The notes below the pieces were generated by a model. It was not told the origin of the DNA, ran no database searches, and saw only the letters and a list, made by a program, of their open reading frames with translations. Both the position numbers and the translations under genes were made by a program. 64,000 bases of DNA from Candidatus Poribacteria bacterium. GTDB lineage: Bacteria; Poribacteria; WGA-4E; PCPOR2b. Each line of letters begins with the position of its first letter. Within the stretch, counting starts at the first letter, position 1. The stretch spans positions 61,328-125,327 of the forward strand of contig JAJDUM010000003.1 of the NCBI GenBank assembly GCA_022826645.1, read 5' to 3'. Shown here piece after piece: positions 1 to 7,851 of this stretch.

Positions 1-93
1 AGCCGGCGCGTCCGCCCTAATTAGCGGTATCAAGAACACGAGCGCGAGTACCACAGGAACAACTGAAAGTAGTAGTAGGTAACGGCGTTTCAT
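1..93 (-). CDS. N-terminus of an exported protein (cut by window edge)
   Basis: An ATG at 93 follows a strong AAGGAGG site with suitable spacing and opens 31 codons running off the left edge. The visible residues start MKRRYLLLLS, continue with a long hydrophobic stretch and end near IRADAPA, which is a typical signal peptide with a likely cleavage after ADA. The gene lies about 30 bp downstream of the anti-sigma gene on the same strand, so it may be a third gene of the sigma/anti-sigma operon. The mature function cannot be read from this fragment. It is too short for the ORF track. Confidence 0.7.
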   Translation of the reverse strand, partial: MKRRYLLLLSVVPVVLALVFLIPLIRADAPA

Positions 94-122
94 AGAACAG
101 TATCCTCCTTTAGGAAGTCTCT

Positions 123-788
123 TTAATCCAAGGCAATAAGATCAATTCGATCTGTCGTCGAAGGAATAGCGTCAGTGAAAACTTCATTTCCAACAGACTC
201 AACGTCAATTTCAGAAGTAATGACATTATACCATTGATCGACGAGGTCGGTGGCAGCCTCCGAATTTGGTATTTGGATTTCATCGACAAGCGAACTCCGG
301 CTATCCCAAATCGAGGGCACATCTAGGTGTTGAAGCTCATAATGCAACTGTTCCTGCAACTGATCTCCAGGGATTTCAGCCATGAAACTTGAGGAAATAA
401 GCACATCAAAAGGGGGATTATCGGTTGAAGTCTTGAATAGGCGACCGTTAGAAAGTCCCCAAAAACTTAAGAGGAGAGTAAGGACGCAAGCCACACCTGC
501 TATCTTCCACCCATGCATCCTTACCCAAAGGGGAAGGCGGTCTTCCTCGAACCCCTGATTTTGCGAAATCCTTACACGGAGCGTGGGCCAAAACGCTTTC
601 CATGCCTCTGGGGTAGGATACTCCACCGGCACACTGCTCGCGTGATGGATTGTTTCCTCAAAAGTTTGCAATTCCTTTTGGCATTGAGGGCAATCCTCAA
701 TATGGAGTTTTAATTGATTGGACCGTTTTGGAGCCAGTGTCCCTTCAATGTACTCTGGTATTAAATTTTCGACTGATTTACATTTCAT
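123..788 (-). CDS. Membrane anti-sigma factor with N-terminal zinc-finger (zf-HC2) domain
   Basis: The 221-residue protein begins MKCKSVENLIPEYIEG and carries an H-x3-C-x2-C arrangement (HIEDCPQC, about residues 30-37), the signature of zinc-binding anti-sigma domains that hold an ECF sigma factor in the cytoplasm. A single membrane segment lies near residues 94-111 (IAGVACVLTLLLSFWGL), leaving an acidic external C-terminal half of about 110 residues with no recognised domain. It lies 6 bp downstream of an ECF sigma gene on the same strand, the usual arrangement for a sigma/anti-sigma pair. The external part presumably senses an envelope signal; that is inference. Confidence 0.85.
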   Translation of the reverse strand: MKCKSVENLIPEYIEGTLAPKRSNQLKLHIEDCPQCQKELQTFEETIHHASSVPVEYPTPEAWKAFWPTLRVRISQNQGFEEDRLPLWVRMHGWKIAGVACVLTLLLSFWGLSNGRLFKTSTDNPPFDVLISSSFMAEIPGDQLQEQLHYELQHLDVPSIWDSRSSLVDEIQIPNSEAATDLVDQWYNVITSEIDVESVGNEVFTDAIPSTTDRIDLIALD

Positions 789-794
789 AACGGG

Positions 795-1367
795 TCAATT
801 CTCTACGTAAGGTGCAAGTAATTCACGCAGTTTCCGTGTCGCGCTAAACAGATGCGCTTTAACGCTTCCGACACGCAGATGCAGAACATCAGCAATTTCG
901 CGGAGCGCCAATCCTTCGTAGTGTCTCAAAACGAACACCTGTTTCTGCCGTGGGGACAACTGTTGGATGGCGTTCCTGATTTCCCTTCCCAGTTCAGCCT
1001 GTTCTAAGCCATCCATTGTAACGTCCCGCGATGCCCCAGAGGGGAACAGGAAATCGTCAGCGGGGAATTCATCGGCAAAAGTGATATTTTTATGGCTTGC
1101 GCGGCGGCGTGTATAATCGATGCACGCATTTTTGGCAATCCGATAAATCCATGTGTAAAATGTGGACTTGCTTTGAAAACGGTTCAGCGCCTTGTAGCTT
1201 CTAAGAAAAATCTCCTGACAGAGATCATACGCATCCTCTGGATGGTGAGTGAAGTTATAAGCAAGTTCGTAAATCCGTCTCTGATATTTCTGAACTAACT
1301 CACCAAATGCGCGGGTATCCCCACATTGTGCTCTTTTAACGAGGTAGCGATCTGTATCTTCTTTCAT
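795..1367 (-). CDS. ECF-family RNA polymerase sigma factor
   Basis: This is a 190-residue sigma-70-family protein of ECF size. Region 2 is clear (GELVQKYQRRIYELAYNF, then DAYDLCQEIFLRSYKAL and TWIYRIAKNACIDYTRRR), and region 4 follows near the C-terminus (LSPRQKQVFVLRHYEGLALREIADVL, then VGSVKAHLFSATRKLRELL). Between them lies a short linker with no extra domain. The downstream gene is a zf-HC2 anti-sigma factor, so activity is probably released by its inactivation. No strong ribosome site precedes the ATG (only a weak GGG), which makes the exact start slightly uncertain. Sigma factors of this type often control their own operon, but no promoter was assigned here. Confidence 0.9.
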   Translation of the reverse strand: MKEDTDRYLVKRAQCGDTRAFGELVQKYQRRIYELAYNFTHHPEDAYDLCQEIFLRSYKALNRFQSKSTFYTWIYRIAKNACIDYTRRRASHKNITFADEFPADDFLFPSGASRDVTMDGLEQAELGREIRNAIQQLSPRQKQVFVLRHYEGLALREIADVLHLRVGSVKAHLFSATRKLRELLAPYVEN

Positions 1368-1503
1368 GGCGTTGTGCCCGTAGTAGACGCAGTAAGTAAG
1401 GAAAAGTTTAGGTAGCCCAAAACGGGGTATGATGGGCTTTTACAACTCGGTTAAGATCTTTACTGTTGGGGCATTGAAACGGTGGGAGGAAGGCGAACAG
1501 AAG

Positions 1504-1580
1504 TGGAGCCGGTGAGAGGATTTGAACCTCCGACCTGTTGATTACGAATCAACCGCTCTGACCAACTGAGCTACACCGGC
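1504..1580 (-). tRNA. tRNA-Thr (anticodon CGT)
   Basis: On the minus strand the acceptor arm GCCGGTG pairs with CACCGGC. A D-loop region (TAGCTCAGTTGG), the anticodon stem GTTGA/TCAAC around loop TTCGTAA, and the T-arm GGTTCAAATCC are all present. The loop gives anticodon CGT, reading ACG threonine codons. The 3' CCA is encoded (1504-1506). It lies 50 bp downstream of tRNA-Phe on the same strand, so the two are probably cotranscribed. Confidence 0.95.
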
Positions 1581-1630
1581 GTGCAAGGAAAACGGTCCCA
1601 ACACAGGTGATGGGACCGTAAGGATGGAGA

Positions 1631-1703
1631 TGCCGAGGGGCAGAATTGAACTGCCGACACATGGATTTTCAGTCCACTGCTCTACCTACTGAGCTACCTC
1701 GGC
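1631..1703 (-). tRNA. tRNA-Phe (anticodon GAA)
   Basis: On the minus strand acceptor GCCGAGG pairs with CCTCGGC. The anticodon loop CTGAAAA sits on a GTGGA/TCCAT stem (one G-U pair) and gives anticodon GAA for phenylalanine. The T-arm contains GTTCAATTC. The gene is 73 nt with discriminator A and no encoded CCA (the next bases are TCT), unlike the neighbouring tRNA-Thr, so CCA must be added after transcription. Confidence 0.95.
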
Positions 1704-1804
1704 ACAATGGAGAGCGGGTAGAATAATACCAAATGGAGGAAGTGGATGTCAAGCGTTTTTTAGACGCATATATGACGCGATGGCTGGCGATGGCGGGTTC
1801 AATC

Positions 1805-1842
1805 GGAAAAATAAAAAGCCCTATGCACTGTACATAGGGCTT
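1805..1842 (-). terminator. Rho-independent terminator of the VOC gene
   Basis: A perfect 10-bp stem (aagccctatg / catagggctt) with a 7-nt loop is followed, reading the minus strand, by TTTTTATTTTT. It lies 22 bp past the stop codon of the VOC gene and upstream of the two tRNAs. Confidence 0.85.
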
Positions 1843-1863
1843 ACGCTCAACCTCAAATGTTGT

Positions 1864-2274
1864 CTATTGTCGGGGTTGGACACCTGGCCACTGACCATCG
1901 TCCGCCGTCACATCCACTACGATCCCGTCGGGGTCTTCTACCTTGAACGATTCGTCCGGGGGTGAATTTGGATCGTATTCCTCTCCGCCGACCCCATCCG
2001 ATATAATTGTAAATCCGTTTGCCTCACACCGCTTCGCAGCTTCCTGTAGATCTGGGACACGGACACCGATGTGGAGATAGTCCAACATACCGCCGACGTG
2101 CGGCGGACGTTCGGGTCCATTGTGTTGGAAGACGCGGAAGTTGTGGTAGCCATCGGTAAGATCGTAGCAGCCGTCCATCGTCGAAAAAACTTTCAAGCCG
2201 AGGGCATCGCGCCAGAATCGGATAGTCTCTTCCAAATTGGTGGCACGGACACCGACATGTACGAGGGTTGACAT
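1864..2274 (-). CDS. VOC (glyoxalase/dioxygenase superfamily) protein
   Basis: This 136-residue single-module VOC protein has the two beta-alpha-beta-beta-beta halves: the first starts LVHVGVRATNLEETIRFWRD and the second LDYLHIGVRVPDLQEAAKRC. Candidate metal ligands are the His of each half-start (HVGV, HIGV) and a Glu in FKVEDPDGIVVDV, close to the end. The VOC fold covers glyoxalase I, extradiol dioxygenases and resistance proteins, so the substrate cannot be given. The start has a strong AAGGAGGAATC site. The gene stands alone, with a terminator directly after it. Confidence 0.85.
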   Translation of the reverse strand: MSTLVHVGVRATNLEETIRFWRDALGLKVFSTMDGCYDLTDGYHNFRVFQHNGPERPPHVGGMLDYLHIGVRVPDLQEAAKRCEANGFTIISDGVGGEEYDPNSPPDESFKVEDPDGIVVDVTADDGQWPGVQPRQ

Positions 2275-2520
2275 TACTGATTCCTCCTTGTGGAAAGGGT
2301 TACAAAGTTTGGAAAATTATAGCACGCTTAACATCAAGGGTCAAGTGGCCCCTCCCATTCAACCCTGACGGTTTGCATATTACGCTCCTTTAGGAATTCA
2401 TCTTTCACCTCAAAATCGCTCCGCTACAGTTATCGGACATATTTTTTTCTCATTGAGACAGCCCGGATCCTTGCTATGACTAGATCTATATTTTCAGTTT
2501 TTCCCTTTTTTACCCTCAGA

Positions 2521-2550
2521 ATGTCTGATAATGAATTATTATCGGATATT
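2521..2550. repeat. Imperfect TATCCGATAA palindrome, downstream of the membrane-protein gene
   Basis: The arms atgtctgataat and attatcggatat flank a short spacer and differ from perfect symmetry by two bases. A single half site, ttatcggacat, lies at 2430-2440. The same motif recurs at other gene junctions of this minus-strand block (3725-3750, 4566-4594). Bases 2275-2551 hold no gene. The role (operator, terminator or mobile repeat) is unknown. Confidence 0.5.
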
Positions 2551-2551
2551 T

Positions 2552-3142
2552 TCAACTGTCCGATTTCTTATTTGCCAAAGTCTTACTTATCTTCTGTAAA
2601 GTTGGAGATTCGCATCGTTTAATGCGGCGATTCGCTATGCTGCCAATCCACAAAGACAGAAACAGAATTACCAAAATTATAAAAAGTAAAAAACCTGACA
2701 CCAGACAGGGCAAATCATCAGGCGTTTTATCCCGTTTATACAATCCCACCGCCACAGCCATAAGTAAATATACATAGAAGACCCACTCATAAAGCCGCAT
2801 TCCTGTCAGTATTTTTCCAAATATGTTATTCCTTATGTCTCTAAAATCTTTATGTCCCGGAATATCCCAATGGTCTTCTATTATGCCCATTATTTCAAAC
2901 CTTATTCTCATTCTGATGTGCAGGACTTTACATAATGTAAACCAAAATGCCATAAGTACTACTCCACCAAAGAATGGAAGCCATAAAGGGAGGCTGTCGT
3001 ACACATAAGAAACTATCAATGCAGCAATGGAGGCTGGCAGGATTACGGCAGTCATCCTGTGAAGCATAGTATCATCTTGCCTCCAAGATAGGCTTTGCTC
3101 TCTATAGCTTTCTATCAAAGGTGCTTCATTCTGGTTTGACAT
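2552..3142 (-). CDS. Membrane protein of unknown function (about four TM segments)
   Basis: The protein of 196 residues starts MSNQNEAPLIESYREQSLSW. The ATG at 3142 was preferred over the ORF-track start at 3196 because it has AAGGA with a 7-nt spacer, whereas the upstream ATG has none. Hydrophobic segments are visible at MTAVILPASIAALIVSYVY, LWLPFFGGVVLMAFWFTLC, YEWVFYVYLLMAVAVGLY and LVSGFLLFIILVILFLSLWI. Basic loops and a lysine-rich C-terminus (ISKTLANKKSDS) suggest a cytoplasmic tail. No family was recognised. It lies 81 bp after a DUF5662-like gene in the same orientation. Confidence 0.65.
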   Translation of the reverse strand: MSNQNEAPLIESYREQSLSWRQDDTMLHRMTAVILPASIAALIVSYVYDSLPLWLPFFGGVVLMAFWFTLCKVLHIRMRIRFEIMGIIEDHWDIPGHKDFRDIRNNIFGKILTGMRLYEWVFYVYLLMAVAVGLYKRDKTPDDLPCLVSGFLLFIILVILFLSLWIGSIANRRIKRCESPTLQKISKTLANKKSDS

Positions 3143-3223
3143 AAAATCCTTTGTAATGAAGGGGATTAGGAGAGCGTTGATTTTCTGCGCCTGCATGAAT
3201 CACAGAGTGAAATCATATAGGCG

Positions 3224-3685
3224 TCATATCATTCGTCGCGCAGTATTCTTTAATATCTCATGTAAAATTGAGTTTTCAATACCATACTTTTTGGCATTAT
3301 GTTCAATGCTAAAATCTATGTCATCGCCTGACGCCCGCCAATCACAAAACATTTCTACAACATCTATCAAGTCCATATCTTTGATGCCATTGGCATGGAA
3401 TTCTGGATGGTGCCTATTTCCTTGCCGGTGCAAATCAATAATATCTTGAAATTCTTCACAATGTTTATAATACTCAGGAGTTCCCCACTTTATTTCCTTA
3501 TCCTTTTTGTCCCAATATGCTTCATAGCTTTTATGAATCTCAGCATCAGTCAACTTTGATTCATCATGGGTAACAGATCTCTTCATCAGCTCGTTACATA
3601 CAACTCGTATCCATGCTTGAACTCCTTGTATGTGTTTTTCAACAGATTCTATGAAGCACATCTGTTTTTCATCAAAACGCCTCAT
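3224..3685 (-). CDS. DUF5662-like protein
   Basis: This is a 153-residue soluble protein with a clear AGGAGATAAT-ATG start. It contains an HDESKLTDAEI segment followed by a tyrosine-rich helix (YEAYW) and an HHPEFHANG motif. That His/Asp-rich pattern (HDxSK ... HHPE) matches what is remembered for DUF5662, a family seen in phages and accessory regions; its biochemical role is not known. The clustered His/Asp residues suggest metal binding, possibly an HD-like phosphohydrolase fold, but this is inference. Confidence 0.6.
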   Translation of the reverse strand: MRRFDEKQMCFIESVEKHIQGVQAWIRVVCNELMKRSVTHDESKLTDAEIHKSYEAYWDKKDKEIKWGTPEYYKHCEEFQDIIDLHRQGNRHHPEFHANGIKDMDLIDVVEMFCDWRASGDDIDFSIEHNAKKYGIENSILHEILKNTARRMI

Positions 3686-3724
3686 ATTATCTCCTTTTTG
3701 ATTTTATATTAAAACTGCCTAAAA

Positions 3725-3750
3725 TGTCCGAGAATGGTATTTATCGGACG
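3725..3750. repeat. Imperfect TATCCGATAA-type palindrome
   Basis: The arms tgtccgagaa and ttatcggacg lie between the stop of the barrel-like gene (3757) and the start of the DUF5662-like gene (3685). It is the same family as the sites at 2521-2550 and 4566-4594. Confidence 0.45.
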
Positions 3751-3756
3751 TTCTGA

Positions 3757-4455
3757 TCAGCGAAAACCAAAACAAATTCTATAATTCGGATTGAAGTCAT
3801 CTAGAGAAGAATCCACGCCCCCAATAATTGAAAATTGACGCGACAGATTCAACTTCCCACCAATGTAGTATTTTAGCCCACTATTTGAAAACGGACTTGT
3901 GGACCATCCTACGGATCCTCTAAACGCAGGATATACCCCACCCACAATACTATGATCTTTAGCTAACCCAAACCATAACATAGGAGACAATCTTAATTTT
4001 GTTTTGAAGGACTTCAACACCCCGCCACCATAGCTTAACTTCCCTAGGGTCTTCGTCATCACAAACTTCCCCTCATGTCTGGCAGTGCCTCCGCCTCTCG
4101 CAATTTCACTAAATAGAAATACTTTTAGACCTGTTTCCGTCATTGGAATTATGTACCGTATTCCCATCCCTACTATAGGAAAGACTATTGTATCGAAAAA
4201 ATCGGATTTATCCTCCTGAATCCAGACGTTAGTTCCCCAGACCACCTGAAACCTATTACCTATCTTATGTGCTAAGAGTGCTCCAAACACCGTATTGTCT
4301 AACGGTTCCTCATCGTCCCCGCCTAAGATAAGAGTAAACCGAGGAGGTTCCGGTACAAAAACACCCGCACTCCATTGTCCTTCAGTCCTAACAGACACAC
4401 AGAAAACAATTGATATTATAATAATCACGAATAAGATAAAACGACGGAAACGCAC
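3757..4455 (-). CDS. Exported protein of unknown function, possibly a small outer-membrane beta-barrel
   Basis: The 232-residue protein uses a GTG start (a good AAAGG site 7 nt upstream) and opens with a signal peptide (MRFRRFILFVIIIISIVFCVSV). The rest alternates short amphipathic strands with Gly/Asn/Asp turns, for example FQVVWGTNVWIQ and SGLKYYIGGKLNLSRQFSIIGGV. It ends in an aromatic residue pair pattern (CFGFR) reminiscent of, but not identical to, barrel C-terminal signals. No enzymatic motif is visible. An outer-membrane location is inference from strand periodicity. Confidence 0.6.
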   Translation of the reverse strand: MRFRRFILFVIIIISIVFCVSVRTEGQWSAGVFVPEPPRFTLILGGDDEEPLDNTVFGALLAHKIGNRFQVVWGTNVWIQEDKSDFFDTIVFPIVGMGIRYIIPMTETGLKVFLFSEIARGGGTARHEGKFVMTKTLGKLSYGGGVLKSFKTKLRLSPMLWFGLAKDHSIVGGVYPAFRGSVGWSTSPFSNSGLKYYIGGKLNLSRQFSIIGGVDSSLDDFNPNYRICFGFR

Positions 4456-4565
4456 AACATTACCTTTCTCCCCCAGCCCAACACCGTTTCACCGGGGAAA
4501 AGCGAAAACAGCATTTACCTCTGAGCACTTCATTTGTCTCTGTGATAAAACCTCTAATAACATCA

Positions 4566-4594
4566 AATATCCGATAATCGAATTATCGGATATT
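4566..4594. repeat. Perfect 13-bp inverted repeat overlapping a stop codon
   Basis: Arms aatatccgataat and attatcggatatt flank a 3-nt centre (cga). It is the best-conserved copy of the TATCCGATAA family in this block. The stop codon of the small gene at 4583 lies inside it. No T-run follows on either strand, so a classical terminator is unlikely; an operator or a mobile palindrome fits better. Confidence 0.6.
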
Positions 4595-4798
4595 GTTAGC
4601 ACTACGCATATCACTTTGGTCAATATACTCCTTTATGCGATTAGGAAGGTTTATATCTGTGGCTTTTAAGGAGAGGAAAAGCTCGGATGCTTCGTTCATG
4701 TTGTCATGCTCTATTGCCTTCTTTACCTGAGTCAGGTCATCTATTGCAGAATCAATTTGCTTACAGAGATCGTCTCGCTGCTTATTAGGATCTTTCAA
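4583..4798 (-). CDS. Small alpha-helical protein of unknown function
   Basis: The ORF track starts at a GTG (4840) with no ribosome site. Within it, AAAGGAG followed after 8 nt by TTG at 4798 gives a better start (KDPNKQRDDLCKQIDS after the initiator). The resulting 71-residue product is charged and mostly helical, with an NEASELFLSLK segment and no recognised domain. It precedes the exported-protein gene on the same strand. It could be a real short gene or a remnant; the well-placed ribosome site favours expression. Confidence 0.45.
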   Translation of the reverse strand: MKDPNKQRDDLCKQIDSAIDDLTQVKKAIEHDNMNEASELFLSLKATDINLPNRIKEYIDQSDMRSANNIR

Positions 4799-4885
4799 GA
4801 CACTTCTCCTTTCAAATCCCCATTTCTGTAGTTTCGCCACAAAACTGGCGTGGGGACGTGCGCCTCCCTTGCGGTTTTTATCCCC

Positions 4886-5314
4886 TCACGAATCGTGGTG
4901 CGTCAGGTGGTCTATGTGGTTCTGGTTCAGCTTGCTGATTTCAGCTGTCATATCAGACAAACGTTGGTTCATCTCGGTTCGGACATCGGCGATTTCGCCC
5001 CGGACGCCTCCAATCTCACTTCGGAGTTCGTCCCGGACACCTTGAATCTCGCCTCGGAGTTCATCGCGGCCGCTTACGATTTGTTGATTAACTTCAACAA
5101 AACCCTTGTCCATCCGTTCTTCGAGCCGTTCGATGGCATGAAAGAAAGTCTCACCTTGTTCTTTGAGTGCCAGACGAAGATCTTCGCCTTGCTTTTCCAG
5201 CTGCTTGTCGTTTTGTTTGGTGCGGTAGAAATACACACCAACCTGACCGATAAATACCGCGATTCCGAAAAGCACCAATATCGTGTGGCTTGGCGACCAT
5301 GCTGAAAAGTCCAT
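4886..5314 (-). CDS. Membrane-anchored coiled-coil protein
   Basis: The 142-residue product has an N-terminal membrane segment (about residues 12-29, ILVLFGIAVFIGQVGVYFY) and then a long charged coiled coil. That region has repeated units such as GRDELRGEIQGVRDELRSE and GGVRGEIADVRTEMNQRL, with near 11-residue periodicity. It ends in a His-rich tail (NHIDHLTHHDS). The start is secure (AAAGGAG-ATTGAA-ATG). Proteins of this build often act as scaffolds or partners in larger assemblies. No enzymatic motif is present, and the function is unknown. Confidence 0.7.
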   Translation of the reverse strand: MDFSAWSPSHTILVLFGIAVFIGQVGVYFYRTKQNDKQLEKQGEDLRLALKEQGETFFHAIERLEERMDKGFVEVNQQIVSGRDELRGEIQGVRDELRSEIGGVRGEIADVRTEMNQRLSDMTAEISKLNQNHIDHLTHHDS

Positions 5315-5465
5315 TTCAATCTCCTTTGTTCAAAATGTTGTCTATGCGCTTGACGGATTGCCTCAATCTCCAATCTATGATTAGAGTCGAAATGAGACTA
5401 CATACAACATAAATAACCGCAAGCATCATGTCTGCACAATTCATCTGATTTCCCTCATTGTCCAA

Positions 5466-6416
5466 TCAAGTATTCAGATTTGGACGATGGAGTTCTAGCA
5501 CACGAGCTAAATCTTGGGTGGATAGGGCATCATCACTTCTGAGTTTATGGAGTCTCGCACGATTGAGAAGGGCATCAATATAATTAGGATCGTTCACTAT
5601 GGCTTGGTCATATTCTTTCATAGCAGATTCCAAATCACCCTTCTGTTCGTAAGCCATACCGCGATAGTTGAGGAACCGGGCGTAGGAGGGTAACACTGAT
5701 TCGATGTTAGCAAAGGTACGCTTCAGCCTCTCTGCTCGCGTCTCTGAATCTCCATCAAAATAAAGGGAAGCGGCCATGAACGAATCTCGGAAGCCGCGCT
5801 GAAATTTAATAAATCCAAGAAGGTCATTATAGACGGTTACCGGAAAAATATTTTTTTGTTGCAGGTATCGTAGTAAAAAGGATTTTACCTCTTTCGGAAT
5901 AGTAACGACACTTATTTCGTGTGGTTCTATAAAGCCCGTGGACGATCTAACGAATATGCTATTTTGAGCCTCAAGGCGCCCCATCAACTGCTGTCGAGGT
6001 TTTTTGATTAAGTATTTTTGATCTATCGCCTCGGTTCTTTTTAGCAAGATAACCCTCCCATCGTTGGCAAAGGATTTTTCACAGGCAAAGAAAAGGGCGA
6101 TGTGATAATCGGTTGTGAAGTCAATAAGGTTGGTCACGCCGCCGAAGTGTTGGAGTAGGGTCAGTATATCAAAATCGCTAGTCATGTGAGTATAATCTTT
6201 AGCGATTGCCAGATCTTCAGCCTGAACAATTTCGATTTCTTCGTCTACATCAAAATTACGCACCCCTCTCATTTGATCATTGAGTTGGCGTCGGAGGCTT
6301 GAGGAGATTTCCTTGTAACACTCAGCTTCGCCACGGTAAATGTATTTACCTTCGGCTGATTCTTCCTCTATCTCACTAATTATGTTTTTAATTGCCTGTT
6401 GAATATCCTCCGCCAT
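5466..6416 (-). CDS. FRG-domain protein with C-terminal TPR
   Basis: This 316-residue protein carries an FRG domain in roughly residues 20-200. The motif-bearing segments are YIYRGEAECYKEISSSLRRQ and then LLQHFGGVTNLIDFTTDYHIALFFAC, matching the family pattern QHxGxxTxLxDxTxxxxxALxFA. The C-terminal part has a TPR pair (ARFLNYRGMAYEQKGDLESAMKEYDQAI). The molecular role of FRG domains is not established, although they recur in phages and defence-associated genes. The gene has an excellent AAGGAGGGG site. It lies 84 bp downstream of a nuclease-TPR gene, so two TPR-bearing proteins are encoded together. Confidence 0.8.
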   Translation of the reverse strand: MAEDIQQAIKNIISEIEEESAEGKYIYRGEAECYKEISSSLRRQLNDQMRGVRNFDVDEEIEIVQAEDLAIAKDYTHMTSDFDILTLLQHFGGVTNLIDFTTDYHIALFFACEKSFANDGRVILLKRTEAIDQKYLIKKPRQQLMGRLEAQNSIFVRSSTGFIEPHEISVVTIPKEVKSFLLRYLQQKNIFPVTVYNDLLGFIKFQRGFRDSFMAASLYFDGDSETRAERLKRTFANIESVLPSYARFLNYRGMAYEQKGDLESAMKEYDQAIVNDPNYIDALLNRARLHKLRSDDALSTQDLARVLELHRPNLNT

Positions 6417-6500
6417 GTCCCCTCCTTTATCGTCCCAATAAGCAAACTTATTGGATATTTGCAGCCCTCTTTTTATCGAGCCGGAGAATCACAGTAATCC

Positions 6501-7757
6501 CTAACGGTTCCGCTGCTCATCTTCAAGAAGTTCCGCCATAGCGTAGTCATCGTCAGCGAGTCTACGATTCCCCAGCTTGCCATAAGCTGCGCCACGCCCA
6601 AAATATGAATAAGGAGAATCAGGATTCAGTTGTATTGCTTGGGTATAATCAGCTATAGCACGAGGATAATCCGCTATCTCATAGTAAGCATTCGCTCGAC
6701 TATGAAAGGCAAACGCAAAATCAGGGTTCAATTCTATCGCTTTCGTAAAGTGTGCAATCGCACGGTCAGAACGAACATTACCACTAGGGCTGTCTAAGTC
6801 ATTCAAACCACGAGTATAAAAAGATTCCGCTAAATCTTCTACTGACCCATCTTCAAGAAACTTCGCCATAGCGTAGTCATCATCGGCGAGTCTACGATTC
6901 CCCAGCTTGCCATAAGCTGCGCCACGCCCAAAATATGAATAAGGAGAATCAGGATTCAGTTGTATTGCTTGGGTATAATCAGCTATAGCACGAGGATAAT
7001 CCGCTATCTCATAGTAAGCGTTGGCTCGACTATGAAAGGCAGCCCCAAAATCAGGGCTCAGTTGTATTGCTTGGGTATAATCGGCTATAGCACGAGGGTA
7101 GTCATCTATTGAATAGTAAGCATACGCTCGACTATGGAAGGCATTGGCAAAATCAGGGTTCAATTCTATCGCTCTCGTAAAGTGTGCAATCGCGCGGTCA
7201 TAACGAACATTACCACCGAATCCGACTAAGTTCAAACCACGATTATAAAAAGACTCCGCTGAATTTTCTACTGACTCACTGACTTCCGGCACACCTTCTG
7301 TCAAACGCGGTGGGCGGCGATTGTCGGGCACGTGGGAATCGACAATCACACCTGATACCTCTTGTCTCAAAAACTCCTGTCTCCGGTTCATCTTTTCAAT
7401 CGCCCGCTGAATCGTCTCAACAACCATCTCGCTATCATAGTTTATCTCACTACCCGCAAACCGTAACACAAACCAACCCCGCAACTGCAACTCTCTTGAC
7501 TGAGACCGATCTCTCCGGAATGCATCTCGATTATCTTCACGCGACTCGAAACCATCACAATAAATCGCAATCTGCATATCAGGAAACGCAAAATCAGGGA
7601 TTGTCACCGGTATATCATCATATCTATCTATTATATACTGGGCACACAACTCACGGACTTGAGATGCAGTTAGACATGGATAGAGCTGAATTAATAACTC
7701 ACGTTCTATCGGAGACTCACATCGCTCCAGTAACTCATTTAATTTATTTTCATTCAT
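6501..7757 (-). CDS. PD-(D/E)XK-type (Vsr/DUF559-like) nuclease fused to TPR repeats
   Basis: The protein is 418 residues long. Residues about 1-125 resemble the Vsr/DUF559 nuclease group: an N-terminal SPIEREL acidic site, then IPDFAFPDMQIAIYCDGFES, and finally RDRSQSRELQLRGWFVLRF, the usual closing strand. The Glu normally two residues before the CDG aspartate is Tyr here, so the active site may be altered or of the Vsr kind. Residues 165-418 are TPRs, with repeated YPRAIADYTQAIQLNPDS units. The TPR region contains a 110-residue in-frame duplication that is nearly identical at DNA level. It heads a same-strand set with the FRG-TPR gene. Confidence 0.75.
   Translation of the reverse strand: MNENKLNELLERCESPIERELLIQLYPCLTASQVRELCAQYIIDRYDDIPVTIPDFAFPDMQIAIYCDGFESREDNRDAFRRDRSQSRELQLRGWFVLRFAGSEINYDSEMVVETIQRAIEKMNRRQEFLRQEVSGVIVDSHVPDNRRPPRLTEGVPEVSESVENSAESFYNRGLNLVGFGGNVRYDRAIAHFTRAIELNPDFANAFHSRAYAYYSIDDYPRAIADYTQAIQLSPDFGAAFHSRANAYYEIADYPRAIADYTQAIQLNPDSPYSYFGRGAAYGKLGNRRLADDDYAMAKFLEDGSVEDLAESFYTRGLNDLDSPSGNVRSDRAIAHFTKAIELNPDFAFAFHSRANAYYEIADYPRAIADYTQAIQLNPDSPYSYFGRGAAYGKLGNRRLADDDYAMAELLEDEQRNR
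6521..7040. repeat. Near-identical 190-bp direct repeat inside the nuclease-TPR gene
   Basis: Bases 6521-6710 and 6851-7040 match almost perfectly at an offset of exactly 330 bp (110 codons). The near-absence of silent differences over most of the unit points to recent duplication or gene conversion rather than ancient TPR repetition. Flanking parts of the two modules (one TPR more in the N-terminal module) have diverged. Confidence 0.9.
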
Positions 7758-7851
7758 TCCAAAATCCTTAAATATCCGAAACAGTAAATTAATACATCTC
7801 TACATTTCCCGCAAGAAAACACCTAATGAAAAAATCTCTCCAAGCAAATCT

